This document shows positions 46,916 to 54,635 of a stretch of DNA of 64,000 nt, piece by piece; position 1 is the stretch's first letter, and each line of letters starts with the position of its first letter. The position numbers and the translations under genes were made by a program. A model generated the notes under the pieces. It was given only the letters and a program-made list of their open reading frames with translations, did not search any database and was not told the DNA's origin. Source of the DNA: Sphingopyxis sp. PET50 (GTDB lineage: Bacteria > Pseudomonadota > Alphaproteobacteria > Sphingomonadales > Sphingomonadaceae); contig NZ_CP104207.1 in the NCBI RefSeq assembly GCF_025244705.1, positions 1,984,001 to 2,048,000 of the forward strand, given 5' to 3'.

Positions 46916-47014
46916 CGTGGCCATTCCTTCGCTTGTCGCCCTCCGGCGACGGATCCCTCTTTCGGCGTTCGAACCGGCGGACCGGCGCAGACGCGCGAAA
47001 ACACCAAGGAGTGA

Positions 47015-47030
47015 TGCAATGGGCGTGCCA
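47015..47030 (-). promoter_or_regulatory. RpoN promoter of the flgB operon
   Basis: Minus strand TGGCACG-CCCA-TTGCA, a perfect -24/-12 pair with 10 nt between GG and GC, about 100 bp upstream of flgB. Confidence 0.85.
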
Positions 47031-47162
47031 AATCGTAATTGCGCCGCCTTTTCAGCCGCTTTCCGGAGGTTTCGACACGTGGACGACGCCGGTATCGAGA
47101 CGAGGGTCAGATTTTTGACAATCCGGCTGCCTGGCGCGTCCAAAGCGGCGGCAAAGCGCGAC

Positions 47163-47178
47163 TGGCACGCATCCTGCA
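47163..47178 (+). promoter_or_regulatory. RpoN promoter of flgA
   Basis: TGGCACG-CATC-CTGCA with correct 10-nt spacing, about 40 bp before the flgA GTG. Confidence 0.8.
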
Positions 47179-47217
47179 ATCCTGCGGGCGACCATTTTGG
47201 ACCGAAGGAGATGGGTC

Positions 47218-47724
47218 GTGAACCGCAAGATCATCATGAGTGCCGCCGCTTTCGTGGCCTGCGTCCCCGCCGCATCGGCGCAGCAGGCCAGCGAGGACTG
47301 GCAGACGATCGACGTGCTGACCGCCATGGTGGCGAACGCCATGGGCCGCACCGCGACGCCGATCGACCGCCGGATCAAGCTCGCCCGCTGCCCCGAACAG
47401 GCGACGGTGACCGCGATCGACAGCCAGGCGCTCGCCGTCCGCTGCCCCTCGCTCGGCTGGCGCTTGCGCGTGCCGATGACGGCTCCCGCCGGCGCGAGCA
47501 CCGCGGGCGGCTTCGTCGCCAAGCCCGCTGCCGCAGCCCCCGTCGTCCGCCGCGGCGACAATGTCCGCGTCACGATCGACACCGAAAGCTTTTCGATCAG
47601 CTATGCCGCCACCGCGACGCAGGACGGTCGCGTCGGCGACCTGATCGCGCTGCGCGGCAGCGATGCGAAAAGCATGCTCAGCGCCGTCGTCACCGGCCCC
47701 GGACGCGCGCGGCTGGTGGACTGA
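47218..47724 (+). CDS. flgA: P-ring assembly chaperone FlgA
   Basis: 168 aa with a signal peptide (KIIMSAAAFVACVPAASAQ). Short version of FlgA with the C-terminal SAF-like region (VVRRGDNVRVTIDTESFSISYAATATQDGRVGDLIALRGSDAK). It helps assemble FlgI in the periplasm. GTG start at 47218 has AAGGAG 7 nt upstream. An intrinsic terminator follows. Confidence 0.88.
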   Translation: MNRKIIMSAAAFVACVPAASAQQASEDWQTIDVLTAMVANAMGRTATPIDRRIKLARCPEQATVTAIDSQALAVRCPSLGWRLRVPMTAPAGASTAGGFVAKPAAAAPVVRRGDNVRVTIDTESFSISYAATATQDGRVGDLIALRGSDAKSMLSAVVTGPGRARLVD

Positions 47725-47735
47725 CAGAGATCACG

Positions 47736-47755
47736 CCCTCCCCTTCAGGGGAGGG
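47736..47755. repeat. CCCTCCCC hairpin after flgA
   Basis: CCCTCCCC-TTCA-GGGGAGGG followed by GCTTTAAAA. Same repeat core as 35704-35723. Confidence 0.65.
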
Positions 47756-47778
47756 GCTTTAAAAAGTTACCCTGCCCT

Positions 47779-47831
47779 GGCCCGGCGGCTGTCGATTTCC
47801 CGACGCCGCCGGGCCTTTTCTTTGGTTTTTT
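47779..47831 (+). terminator. Intrinsic terminator after flgA
   Basis: 11-bp GC stem (GGCCCGGCGGC / GCCGCCGGGCC, with further GTCG/CGAC pairing in the loop) followed by TTTTCTTTGGTTTTTT. Confidence 0.9.
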
Positions 47832-47843
47832 GATCCTGACCGC

Positions 47844-47870
47844 TTAATCGCCCCGTTTTGCGTCCGTTAA
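47844..47870 (+). promoter_or_regulatory. FliA (sigma-28) promoter candidate for flgM-flgN
   Basis: TTAATC - 13 nt - TCCGTTAA, one base off the GCCGTTAA box seen before fliC, fliD and motA. It would give FliA-dependent feedback on its own anti-sigma factor. The flgM ATG lies 53 bp downstream. Confidence 0.55.
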
Positions 47871-47923
47871 GTCCCTTCGAAGAGGCCGTCGTTTTTCTGA
47901 CGGCCCATGGAAAGGAGGCGCAC

Positions 47924-48229
47924 ATGACGGGAGACGGCAAGATCGGGCTGCAGGTCGGCAACGTCGTGCGCATCGGCGCCGTGCGCAAGCTCGCAGGCGC
48001 CGCCGCCGAATCCGCACCCACCTCCGCACCGGCCAGGCCGGCAGCCGAAGCGGTTCCGGTCGCCAGCCTCATCACCCTCGCCGCCGGCATCGCCGGCCAG
48101 CCCGTGCCGGTCGACGGCGCGCGCGTCGCGGCGCTGCGCGGCGCGATCGCCGACGGCAGCTATCGGCTCGATCCCGCCGCCACCGCGCGCGCGATGCTGC
48201 AATTCCACGGGCGTGGCACCGACGCATGA
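47924..48229 (+). CDS. flgM: Anti-sigma-28 factor FlgM
   Basis: 101 aa. The disordered Ala/Pro-rich N-terminal half and the C-terminal sigma-binding helices (VDGARVAALRGAIADGSYRLDPAATARAMLQF) match FlgM. It holds FliA inactive until exported through the finished hook. AAGGAGG lies 6 nt before the ATG and decides this start over the longer open frame. Overlaps flgN by 4 nt. Confidence 0.88.
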   Translation: MTGDGKIGLQVGNVVRIGAVRKLAGAAAESAPTSAPARPAAEAVPVASLITLAAGIAGQPVPVDGARVAALRGAIADGSYRLDPAATARAMLQFHGRGTDA

Positions 48230-48531
48230 AGATGCAGATGGAAGAGGTGCAGGCGCAGCTCGATGCGCTGGTCGCCGCGCTCGACGGGCATGACGCGGGA
48301 GCGATCATCGCCGCGACCGAGGCACTGGCAACCGCGGTGATCCTGTTCCGCAACACCCAGGTTCCGCCGGGACGCGAAGAGCATGCGCGACTGCTGATCG
48401 AGCGCGTGCTGCGCAAGCTGGAAGCCGCGGCGATCAGGGTCAACGTCCTGAAGGACTGGACGCGTCAGCGGATTGACAGGAACCACCAGATCCGCGGCAC
48501 TGCTCCGCAGGGTATCGCCCTAAGCTATTAA
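48226..48531 (+). CDS. flgN: FlgN-family export chaperone
   Basis: 101 aa, predicted all-helical, in the normal flgM-flgN position with a 4-nt overlap. FlgN binds FlgK and FlgL before export. Similarity in this family is weak, so the call leans on context and on the helical, slightly acidic profile. Confidence 0.7.
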   Translation: MKMQMEEVQAQLDALVAALDGHDAGAIIAATEALATAVILFRNTQVPPGREEHARLLIERVLRKLEAAAIRVNVLKDWTRQRIDRNHQIRGTAPQGIALSY

Positions 48532-48563
48532 TTAACCACGAAAACCCGTTCATTCCGTCGGAA

Positions 48564-48579
48564 TGGCACGATGATTGCT
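48564..48579 (+). promoter_or_regulatory. RpoN promoter of the transglycosylase-flhA-fliA unit
   Basis: TGGCACG-ATGA-TTGCT, perfect -24/-12 spacing, 34 bp before the ATG at 48613. It would place fliA (sigma-28) under sigma-54 control. Confidence 0.85.
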
Positions 48580-48612
48580 TTTGGTTCCCCGAATGCATCG
48601 GGACCAAACGCC

Positions 48613-49444
48613 ATGACGACGATCAACAACAGTGCAGCTCGGCATCGCCGCATCCCCCGTGATGGCGGCGGTGCAGGATGCGTCGGGCCGCACCGGGATC
48701 GATTTCGACTATCTGGTCGATGTCGCGCGCGTGGAGAGCGGGTTCAATCCAACCGCTCAGGCTTCGACCTCGTCGGCGCGCGGCCTATATCAGTTCACCA
48801 AATCCACCTGGCTGGCGACGCTCGATCGCCATGGCGCCGACCATGGGCTGGCATGGGCCGCCGACGCGATCGGCCGCGACGCATCGGGCCGGCTGGTCGT
48901 TACCGACCCCGCGCTGCGCCAGCAGATCTACGACCTGCGCGACGACCCCGCCGCCGCCGCCGCGATGGCCGCCGCCTTCACGTCGGACAATCGCGCCTAT
49001 CTCGAAAGCCGCACAGGCCGCGCCGCGGAACCCGTCGACCTGTATCTCGCCCATTTCCTGGGGAGCGGCGGCGCGGTCAAATTCCTGTCGGCCTGGGCCG
49101 CCGATCCCGGTCAGGCCGCGGCGCCGATGCTGCCCGACGCCGCCGCCGCCAACCGCTCGATCTTCTATGCCAGCGACGGCAGCATGCGCAGCCTCGACGA
49201 CATTCGCGAACGCTTTCGCGCCAAGCTCGACGCGGGCGACGCCCCCGGCTTCCCGCCCGGCGGCGCCAGCTGCAGCCCCGCCCCCGCGCCCGGCTGGAGC
49301 ATGCGCATGGCGAGAGCGAGCGGCACCCAGGGCGGGCGCCCGCCGCTTCCGATGATGGATATCGAACCGATGCCCAGGAAACTGTCGATGGGCTTCGCCG
49401 CCCAGGCCTATCAGCGCCTCGCCTCGCTGGGAGGCACCGCATGA
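48613..49444 (+). CDS. Flagellar lytic transglycosylase (frameshift near the start)
   Basis: About 277 aa after repair. SLT-type lysozyme-like domain: catalytic Glu in VDVARVESGFNPTAQAS, then SSARGLYQFTKSTWLATL and YLAHFLGSGGAVKFL. ATG 48613 lies right after the RpoN promoter but in a different frame from the body. The break near 48633 (AGTGCAGCTC) fits GTGCGCAG reduced to GTGCAG. GTG 48632 could also initiate the body directly. It likely opens peptidoglycan for the rod, replacing the domain missing from FlgJ. Overlaps flhA by 4 nt. Confidence 0.8.
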
Positions 49445-51564
49445 AGCTGGGCTTCACGACGCGCGATGCCGGGCGTTTCGCCGGAGCCGCCGCGCTGCCG
49501 GCGGGGATGCTGATCCTCGTCGCGCTGATGGTGATCCCGGTATCGCCGCTGGTTCTCGACATCAGCTTCGTCGCCAACATCATGATCAGCCTCGCGGTGC
49601 TGATGGTCGCGCTGTCGGCGGCCAAGCCGCTCGACTTTTCGGCCTTCCCGACCGTGCTTCTGCTGACCACCCTGTTCCGGCTGGCGCTCAACGTCGCCTC
49701 GACGCGCGTCGTGCTCGTCCATGGGCACGAAGGCACCCATGCGGCGGGGCATGTCATCGAGGCCTTCGGGCAGGTGCTGATCGGCGGCGACTATGTCGTC
49801 GGCCTGTTCGTCTTCGTGGTGCTGATGATCATCAACATGGTCGTCATCACCAAGGGCGCGGGGCGCGTGTCCGAAGTGTCGGCGCGCTTCACCCTCGACG
49901 CCTTGCCGGGCAAGCAGATGGCGATCGACGCCGACCTCAACGCCGGGCTGCTCACCCCCGACGAAGCGAAGGCGCGGCGCCAGGACGTGGCGACCGAGGC
50001 CGATTTCTATGGCTCGATGGACGGTGCGTCGAAATTCGTGAAGGGCGACGCGGTCGCGGGCCTGCTGATCCTGTTCGTCAACATCGTCGGCGGGCTGATC
50101 CTGGGCGTGTTCAGCCACGGGCTCAGCTTTTCCGAAGCCGGCAGCACCTATGTCACGCTGGCGATCGGCGATGCGCTCGTCGCGCAGATCCCCGCGCTGC
50201 TGCTGTCGATCGCTGCCGCCGCGATCGTCACCCGCGTCACCTCGCCCCACAATCTGTCGGGCCAGATCGGCAGCCAGTTCGCCGCGCCGCACATCTGGTT
50301 TGCGGTCGGCGGTGTCCTTTTCGTTCTCGGCCTCGTCCCCGCGATGCCGCAGATGCTGATCCTGCCCGCCGCGGCGCTGGCGCTGACGATGGGCTGGCAG
50401 CTTCGCAAGGCCGCCGCTGCGCTCGCCGCGGCGCCCGAACCCGCCGCACCCGCGCGCGACCCGCATCTGATCGACTGGGCCGACGTCAGCGAATCCAGCC
50501 CGTGCCAGCTCGAGATCGGCTATGCCCTCGTCAGCCTGGTCGACGAACGCAAGGGCGCGCCGCTGATGGGCCGGATCACCGGCATCCGCCGCCAGCTTTC
50601 GAAGGAACTCGGCTTCGTCATCCCCGCCGTGAAGGTCAGCGACGATTTGTCGCTGCCGGGCAATGTCTACCGCATCTCGGTCGCCGGGGTGATCGTCGGC
50701 GAGGACGAGGTGTTTCCGAACGAGATGCTGGCGCTCGATTCGGGCGATCTCGTCACCAAGGTCGCGGGGCGCCCGTGCAAGGATCCGACCTTCGGGCTCG
50801 ATGCCCTGTGGATCCCGCGCGCGTCGCAGAATGACGCGATCGCGGCGGGCTACACCGTCGTCGATCCGGCGACCGTCGTCGCGACGCACCTCAACAACAG
50901 CATCGTCGCCGCCGCCTCGGACCTGTTCGGCATCGACGATGCGCAGGCGCTGGTCGACAATCTGAAGCTCCACTATCCGCAGCTTACCGCCAGCCTGACC
51001 CCCACGGGCTATGCGCTGCCGCGCGTCGCCAGCCTGTGCAAGGCGCTGCTGGTCGAGCGCATCCCCTTGCGCGATTTCCGCAAGATCGCCGAGGCGATGG
51101 TCGCCTTCGTCGGCCAGCAGCTCGGCGAGAGCGAGCTGATCGAGGCGGTGCGCCAGCGCATCGGCGCGCTGATCGTCCAGACGATCGTGCCGAGCCGGAT
51201 GCCGCTGCCCGTCGTCACCTTCACGCCCGAGATCGAGATGCTGCTCAACCAGGCGGTGCGCGCCAATCCAGGTGCCGACTGGCCGTTCGAACATGGCATG
51301 GCGATGAAGATCGTCGAGCAGATCGGCCAGGCGGTCGAACCGCTGCTGTTGTCGACCCGCAGCTTCGCGCTCGTCGCGTCGCCGATCTGCCGCCCTGCGC
51401 TGTCGCGGCTCGTCCGCGCGACATTCCCCGACGTCGCGGTCATTTCCTACCTCGAAATTCCCGCGACCAAGGCGACCGAGATCGTTGCGACGATCGGCGC
51501 CGACGTGCCGCGGCTTGCCGACGAAAGCACCGACCAGATGAGGGATCATCATCATGAGAATTGA
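49441..51564 (+). CDS. flhA: Flagellar export apparatus protein FlhA
   Basis: 707 aa, full length. Eight TM helices in the first 330 residues with the FHIPEP-type loop (VVITKGAGRVSEVSARFTLDALPGKQMAIDADL), then a cytoplasmic substrate-docking domain (ALVSLVDERKGAPLMGRITGIRRQLSKELGFVIPAVKV). It forms the nonameric export platform. ATG overlaps the transglycosylase stop; the 3' end overlaps fliA by 11 nt. Confidence 0.96.
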   Translation: MKLGFTTRDAGRFAGAAALPAGMLILVALMVIPVSPLVLDISFVANIMISLAVLMVALSAAKPLDFSAFPTVLLLTTLFRLALNVASTRVVLVHGHEGTHAAGHVIEAFGQVLIGGDYVVGLFVFVVLMIINMVVITKGAGRVSEVSARFTLDALPGKQMAIDADLNAGLLTPDEAKARRQDVATEADFYGSMDGASKFVKGDAVAGLLILFVNIVGGLILGVFSHGLSFSEAGSTYVTLAIGDALVAQIPALLLSIAAAAIVTRVTSPHNLSGQIGSQFAAPHIWFAVGGVLFVLGLVPAMPQMLILPAAALALTMGWQLRKAAAALAAAPEPAAPARDPHLIDWADVSESSPCQLEIGYALVSLVDERKGAPLMGRITGIRRQLSKELGFVIPAVKVSDDLSLPGNVYRISVAGVIVGEDEVFPNEMLALDSGDLVTKVAGRPCKDPTFGLDALWIPRASQNDAIAAGYTVVDPATVVATHLNNSIVAAASDLFGIDDAQALVDNLKLHYPQLTASLTPTGYALPRVASLCKALLVERIPLRDFRKIAEAMVAFVGQQLGESELIEAVRQRIGALIVQTIVPSRMPLPVVTFTPEIEMLLNQAVRANPGADWPFEHGMAMKIVEQIGQAVEPLLLSTRSFALVASPICRPALSRLVRATFPDVAVISYLEIPATKATEIVATIGADVPRLADESTDQMRDHHHEN

Positions 51565-52306
51565 GCCCGCCGAGCAATTCACCGGCGCGGCGGCGCGCGC
51601 CGCATCGCCGCAGGGCTATGGCACCAGCGTCGAGGCGCTGATCGCGGAATATGCGCCGCTGGTGCGCAAGATCGCCTGGCAGGTGTTTTCGCGCGTCGCG
51701 CGCACGAGCGACCTCGACGACCTGGTGCAGGTCGGGCTGATCGCGCTGATCGAGGCCAGCCGCCATTATGAGGAGCGCGGTTTCGCCTTTGCCACCTATG
51801 CTTCCACCCGCATCCGCGGCGCCATGATCGACCAGTTGCGCCGCGAGGCCGATGTCGGGCGATCGGCGATGATCGCGAGCAAAAGGATCGCGGGCGTCCG
51901 CGCGGCGCTTGAGCAACGTCTGATGCGCGCGCCGACGACCGCCGAAATGGCCGAGGCGCTGGACATGTCGGCGGAGGAATATTTCGCGTTCGAGCGCAGC
52001 GCGACGCACGGACGCTCGACCTCGCTCGACGCGATGATCGACGAGGGCAGCTTCCTGCTCGCCGACGAGAGTGACGGCGCCGACGACCGCTGCGAGCGGG
52101 ACGACCTGCTCGAAGCGCTCGGCGCGTGCATCGCCCGGTTGCCCGAACGCGAGCAGCTGGTGCTGCAGCTCTATTTCTTCGAGGAGCTGAATTTGCAGGA
52201 AATCGGCCTGACGCTCGATGTCAGCGCGGCCCGGGTGTGCCAGATCAAGCGCGAGGCGATGGCCCGCATCGACCGCATGCTGCGCGAGGCCACCGAGCTC
52301 GATTGA
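51554..52306 (+). CDS. fliA: RNA polymerase sigma-28 factor FliA
   Basis: 250 aa. Regions 1.2-2 (EYAPLVRKIAWQVFSRVARTSDLDDLVQVGLIALIEASRHYEERGFAFATYASTRIRGAMIDQLRRE), region 3 and region 4 (LPEREQLVLQLYFFEELNLQEIGLTLDVSAARVCQIKREAMARI) are complete and of the FliA/WhiG group. It directs the late genes whose candidate promoters are listed here. Region 4 ends the flhA operon. Confidence 0.95.
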   Translation: MRIEPAEQFTGAAARAASPQGYGTSVEALIAEYAPLVRKIAWQVFSRVARTSDLDDLVQVGLIALIEASRHYEERGFAFATYASTRIRGAMIDQLRREADVGRSAMIASKRIAGVRAALEQRLMRAPTTAEMAEALDMSAEEYFAFERSATHGRSTSLDAMIDEGSFLLADESDGADDRCERDDLLEALGACIARLPEREQLVLQLYFFEELNLQEIGLTLDVSAARVCQIKREAMARIDRMLREATELD

Positions 52307-52338
52307 CCCGGTGCTTGGGATGGTGGGCAGATGCTGCC

Positions 52339-52527
52339 GATCCTCCCCGGCACGGGGAGGGGGACCAGCGAAGCTGGTGGAGGGGTACAGGCGGTTTGCC
52401 TTGCCGGTGAGGTCGTGCAGCACAGATTCGTCCGGAACCGAGGGCATTGAGGTCTGGCGCGGCTTGGACCTCCTGTACCCCTCCACCACCCTTCGGGTGG
52501 TCCCCCTCCCCCGTTGGGGGAGGATCG
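52339..52527. repeat. Large inverted repeat after fliA
   Basis: Arms at about 52339-52391 and 52471-52527 are inverted relatives (GATCCTCCCC... and CCTGTACCCCTCCACCA... with their complements). Each arm holds its own hairpins (CCTCCCCGGCACGGGGAGG; ACCACCCTTCGGGTGGT; CCTCCCCCGTTGGGGGAGG). The 80-nt centre is not repetitive. Intergenic repeats of this GGACCAGC-GGTGGAGGGG type are common in alphaproteobacteria. Confidence 0.75.
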
Positions 52528-52564
52528 CTCTTGTCTGCTATCGCCCGCTACCGGCCGCCCGGAA

Positions 52565-53056
52565 TCACATCGCGTAACGGTGATGGCTCACCCACGCGTG
52601 ACCGATTTTTTCGAAATAGCGCGTCATGCTGTCGACGCCGTTGGGGGTCAGCCGCACGATCGAACGGCGGCGGTCGCGTTGGTCGGTGAAGCGTTCCGCC
52701 AGGTCCAGTTGTTCGAGCATCGCGATCATGCGCAGCCCCGACGACAGCGGCACACCGGCCCCGGTCGCAAGATCGCTGGCGCTAAGTTCGCGGTCATTGG
52801 TCTTCGCGAGCATCAGGTCGAGCAGCATGTCCCACACGGGTCCGGTCAGCTGATTGCTGCCGAAGTGCGATTTGCGCGTGCGCCGCATCTGGAGGCTGAA
52901 GTTGAGCTGCTCGATCAGGCTCGGCACCGGCGCGTCGATACGATCCGGCTGCGACGCGCTCGCGGGCGGCGCGCCGCCGCCGATCGCCAGCATTTCCTGA
53001 ATCTGGTCGATCCGCGACTTGATTTCGGCAATTTCGGCATTCGAAAATTGCTGCAT
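52565..53056 (-). CDS. MarR-like winged-helix regulator
   Basis: 163 aa. Residues about 70-150 form a winged helix (GPVWDMLLDLMLAKTNDRELSASDLATGAGVPLSSGLRMIAMLEQLDLAERFTDQRDRRRSIVRLTPNGVDSM pattern, with the wing at DQRDRRR). The N-terminal 50 residues are helical with a possible coiled coil (NAEIAEIKSRIDQIQEML). Probably a DNA-binding repressor. It is the last of four same-strand genes with 24-60 bp gaps. Confidence 0.7.
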   Translation of the reverse strand: MQQFSNAEIAEIKSRIDQIQEMLAIGGGAPPASASQPDRIDAPVPSLIEQLNFSLQMRRTRKSHFGSNQLTGPVWDMLLDLMLAKTNDRELSASDLATGAGVPLSSGLRMIAMLEQLDLAERFTDQRDRRRSIVRLTPNGVDSMTRYFEKIGHAWVSHHRYAM

Positions 53057-53079
53057 TGGCTGGGACCCCCGAGCCTCCG

Positions 53080-53499
53080 CTATGCGGCGGCCCTCACGTC
53101 ACCTGTCCTTTTTGTCGATCCCGCCGCGTACATGATGACGAGCAGGATCGGGTAGGAAACATATATCGAAAGCAGCGAATAGGGACGCGCCAATATCTCC
53201 GAAAACATCAGCTTCTGCAGGTGTCCGAAAATCGCGATCAGTTGCCAGCCCGTGATCCAATAGGGCCAGAAACGCTCTGTTTTGAAAGCGATATACCAGA
53301 AACTTATCAGAACGATGAGGTCGATGACGAAGATATTGATTTCGATATTTGTCCATTCCGGAACGGGTGACACCAAAGTGGAGCAGACCGATGCGATCAG
53401 TGCGGTATAAGCCGCCCATCGTTCGAGGGGGCCGCCGCGCCTCATCGCGACGGCCACCGTGATCAGCAATACACCGTAATAGATCGCAACGGCCCACAT
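53080..53499 (-). CDS. Small polytopic membrane protein
   Basis: 139 aa with about four to five TM helices (WAVAIYYGVLLITVAVAM, AAYTALIASVCSTLV, IFVIDLIVLISFWYIAF, YWITGWQLIAIFGHLQKL, LLSIYVSYPILLVIMYAAG). No recognised family. Start at 53499 begins at the first TM; the longer frame adds only a basic stretch overlapping the upstream gene. It sits between a small helical protein and the MarR-like gene, so a membrane sensor or partner role is possible but unproven. Confidence 0.55.
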   Translation of the reverse strand: MWAVAIYYGVLLITVAVAMRRGGPLERWAAYTALIASVCSTLVSPVPEWTNIEINIFVIDLIVLISFWYIAFKTERFWPYWITGWQLIAIFGHLQKLMFSEILARPYSLLSIYVSYPILLVIMYAAGSTKRTGDVRAAA

Positions 53500-53527
53500 G
53501 TGGCTTTCGTCAACCTTCCCTTGGTTC

Positions 53528-53905
53528 TTACGACGCCTTGGCCAGCGGCATTTCAACGACTTCCGCGGCACCCCTGTTGTTGTCGCCTTCGTCCAACGAC
53601 GCGCTGGCGGGTTTCACGCCGGCACCGAACATGCGGGTGCCGAGACCGACCTGCTTCTGGGTCACGGTGAGCGCGAGATGCGCGTCGGTAAGCAGCTGGC
53701 GGACCTCGCCGGCGGCGGCGAGCGCGTGGGCGACCTTCGCCATTGCTTCCTGGCCGACGATCGCCGACATATTGGTGTCGCGGCGCACGGTGGGCAGCGT
53801 CGCGGCGAGATTGGCGATGCGGATCATCACCTCGTCGATGGCGTCTTCGGCCTGGTGGAGTTCGGAAGCGATCTTGTGCGCACCGGAGAGTCGTTGATTC
53901 AGCAT
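53528..53905 (-). CDS. Small helical protein of unknown function
   Basis: 125 aa, mostly alpha-helical and soluble (ASELHQAEDAIDEVMIRIANLAATLPTVR, MAKVAHALAAAGEVRQLLTDAHLAL), with a polar C-terminal tail. No family recognised. AAAGAAA and GGACC precede the ATG. It lies 60 bp after the membrane-anchored LuxR-type gene and 28 bp before the membrane protein gene. Confidence 0.55.
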   Translation of the reverse strand: MLNQRLSGAHKIASELHQAEDAIDEVMIRIANLAATLPTVRRDTNMSAIVGQEAMAKVAHALAAAGEVRQLLTDAHLALTVTQKQVGLGTRMFGAGVKPASASLDEGDNNRGAAEVVEMPLAKAS

Positions 53906-53964
53906 TTTCTTTGGTCCTTGTAAGAGAATGCCACCGGTTCCCCCCGCAGCATTCGGTTCGAACG

Positions 53965-54462
53965 TCAGGTCAACCGACCGAGTCCGACAAGGATCGAATA
54001 AAGAGCGGAAAAGGCCAAAATCGTCACGAAGGCGATCAAGATCGGCCAGATAATCCTTTCCATCAACCCATGCCGATTGGTCGGCTGGGACGCGGTCGGG
54101 AACGGCAGACCGATGTTGAAAATCTGCCAGACCGAACGTTGCCCCGGCTCGCCTTCGTCGGCGCGCGGCTCTCCGGAAAGGTGAAGCGGTTGATATGTCA
54201 AAGGCTGATAAGGGGTAACATCATCGAAGACACCGTTACGAGCCAATATCGTTGCGGCCTCCACACGATTGGAAACATTGAGTTTTTTTAGAGAGCGCCG
54301 CACGCGCTCGTCGACTGTATGCGGCGACACGTCCATCAGCCGCGCGATTTCCTTGGAATTTTTGTGCTCGAAAACATGCCGCAACGTTTCGATTTGCGCG
54401 GCAGACAGCAGGCTGAGGTAATTGTCGGGATCGCCTTGCACGGGTCGGGAATAGTACATCAC
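53965..54462 (-). CDS. LuxR-type HTH regulator with a C-terminal membrane anchor
   Basis: 165 aa. Residues 15-78 form a GerE/LuxR helix-turn-helix (LSAAQIETLRHVFEHKNSKEIARLMDVSPHTVDERVRRSLKKLNVSNRVEAA). An 55-residue proline-rich linker follows, then a single TM helix (WPILIAFVTILAFSALYSILV, 139-159) at the extreme C terminus. There is no receiver or autoinducer domain. The topology keeps the DNA-binding domain in the cytoplasm and tethers it to the inner membrane. Target genes are unknown; the three genes after it are candidates. Confidence 0.8.
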   Translation of the reverse strand: MMYYSRPVQGDPDNYLSLLSAAQIETLRHVFEHKNSKEIARLMDVSPHTVDERVRRSLKKLNVSNRVEAATILARNGVFDDVTPYQPLTYQPLHLSGEPRADEGEPGQRSVWQIFNIGLPFPTASQPTNRHGLMERIIWPILIAFVTILAFSALYSILVGLGRLT

Positions 54463-54635
54463 CGGTTGAAATCAAGCTGACTAACTAGGTGTTAAGGGTG
54501 GCGCGCAGCGCTGCCGCGGGCCTTGGGGCCGCGCTGGCGGGCCACCCCCATTGTCCATCCGGATGCCATGTCCCGTCATTCCTAGTCTCCGCTCGCTGCG
54601 ATGCCATCGGCGGAAGCCGACCCGATTTTATGCTC

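Larger units (their letters stand above)
46916..47217. other. Divergent control region flgB / flgA
   Basis: 302 bp with no gene. It contains two back-to-back sigma-54 promoters, one for each flanking operon, about 135 bp apart. Activator-binding sites would be expected around them but no clear palindrome was found by eye. Confidence 0.65.

Noticed and set aside
48571..49440. N-terminal extension of flhA upstream of 49441
   Set aside because: The open frame upstream reads as low-complexity sequence overlapping the transglycosylase; conserved FlhA starts at the ATG 49441.
49411..51582. 723-aa antisense open frame opposite flhA
   Set aside because: Shadow of flhA with the same low-complexity composition; no start signal or domain.
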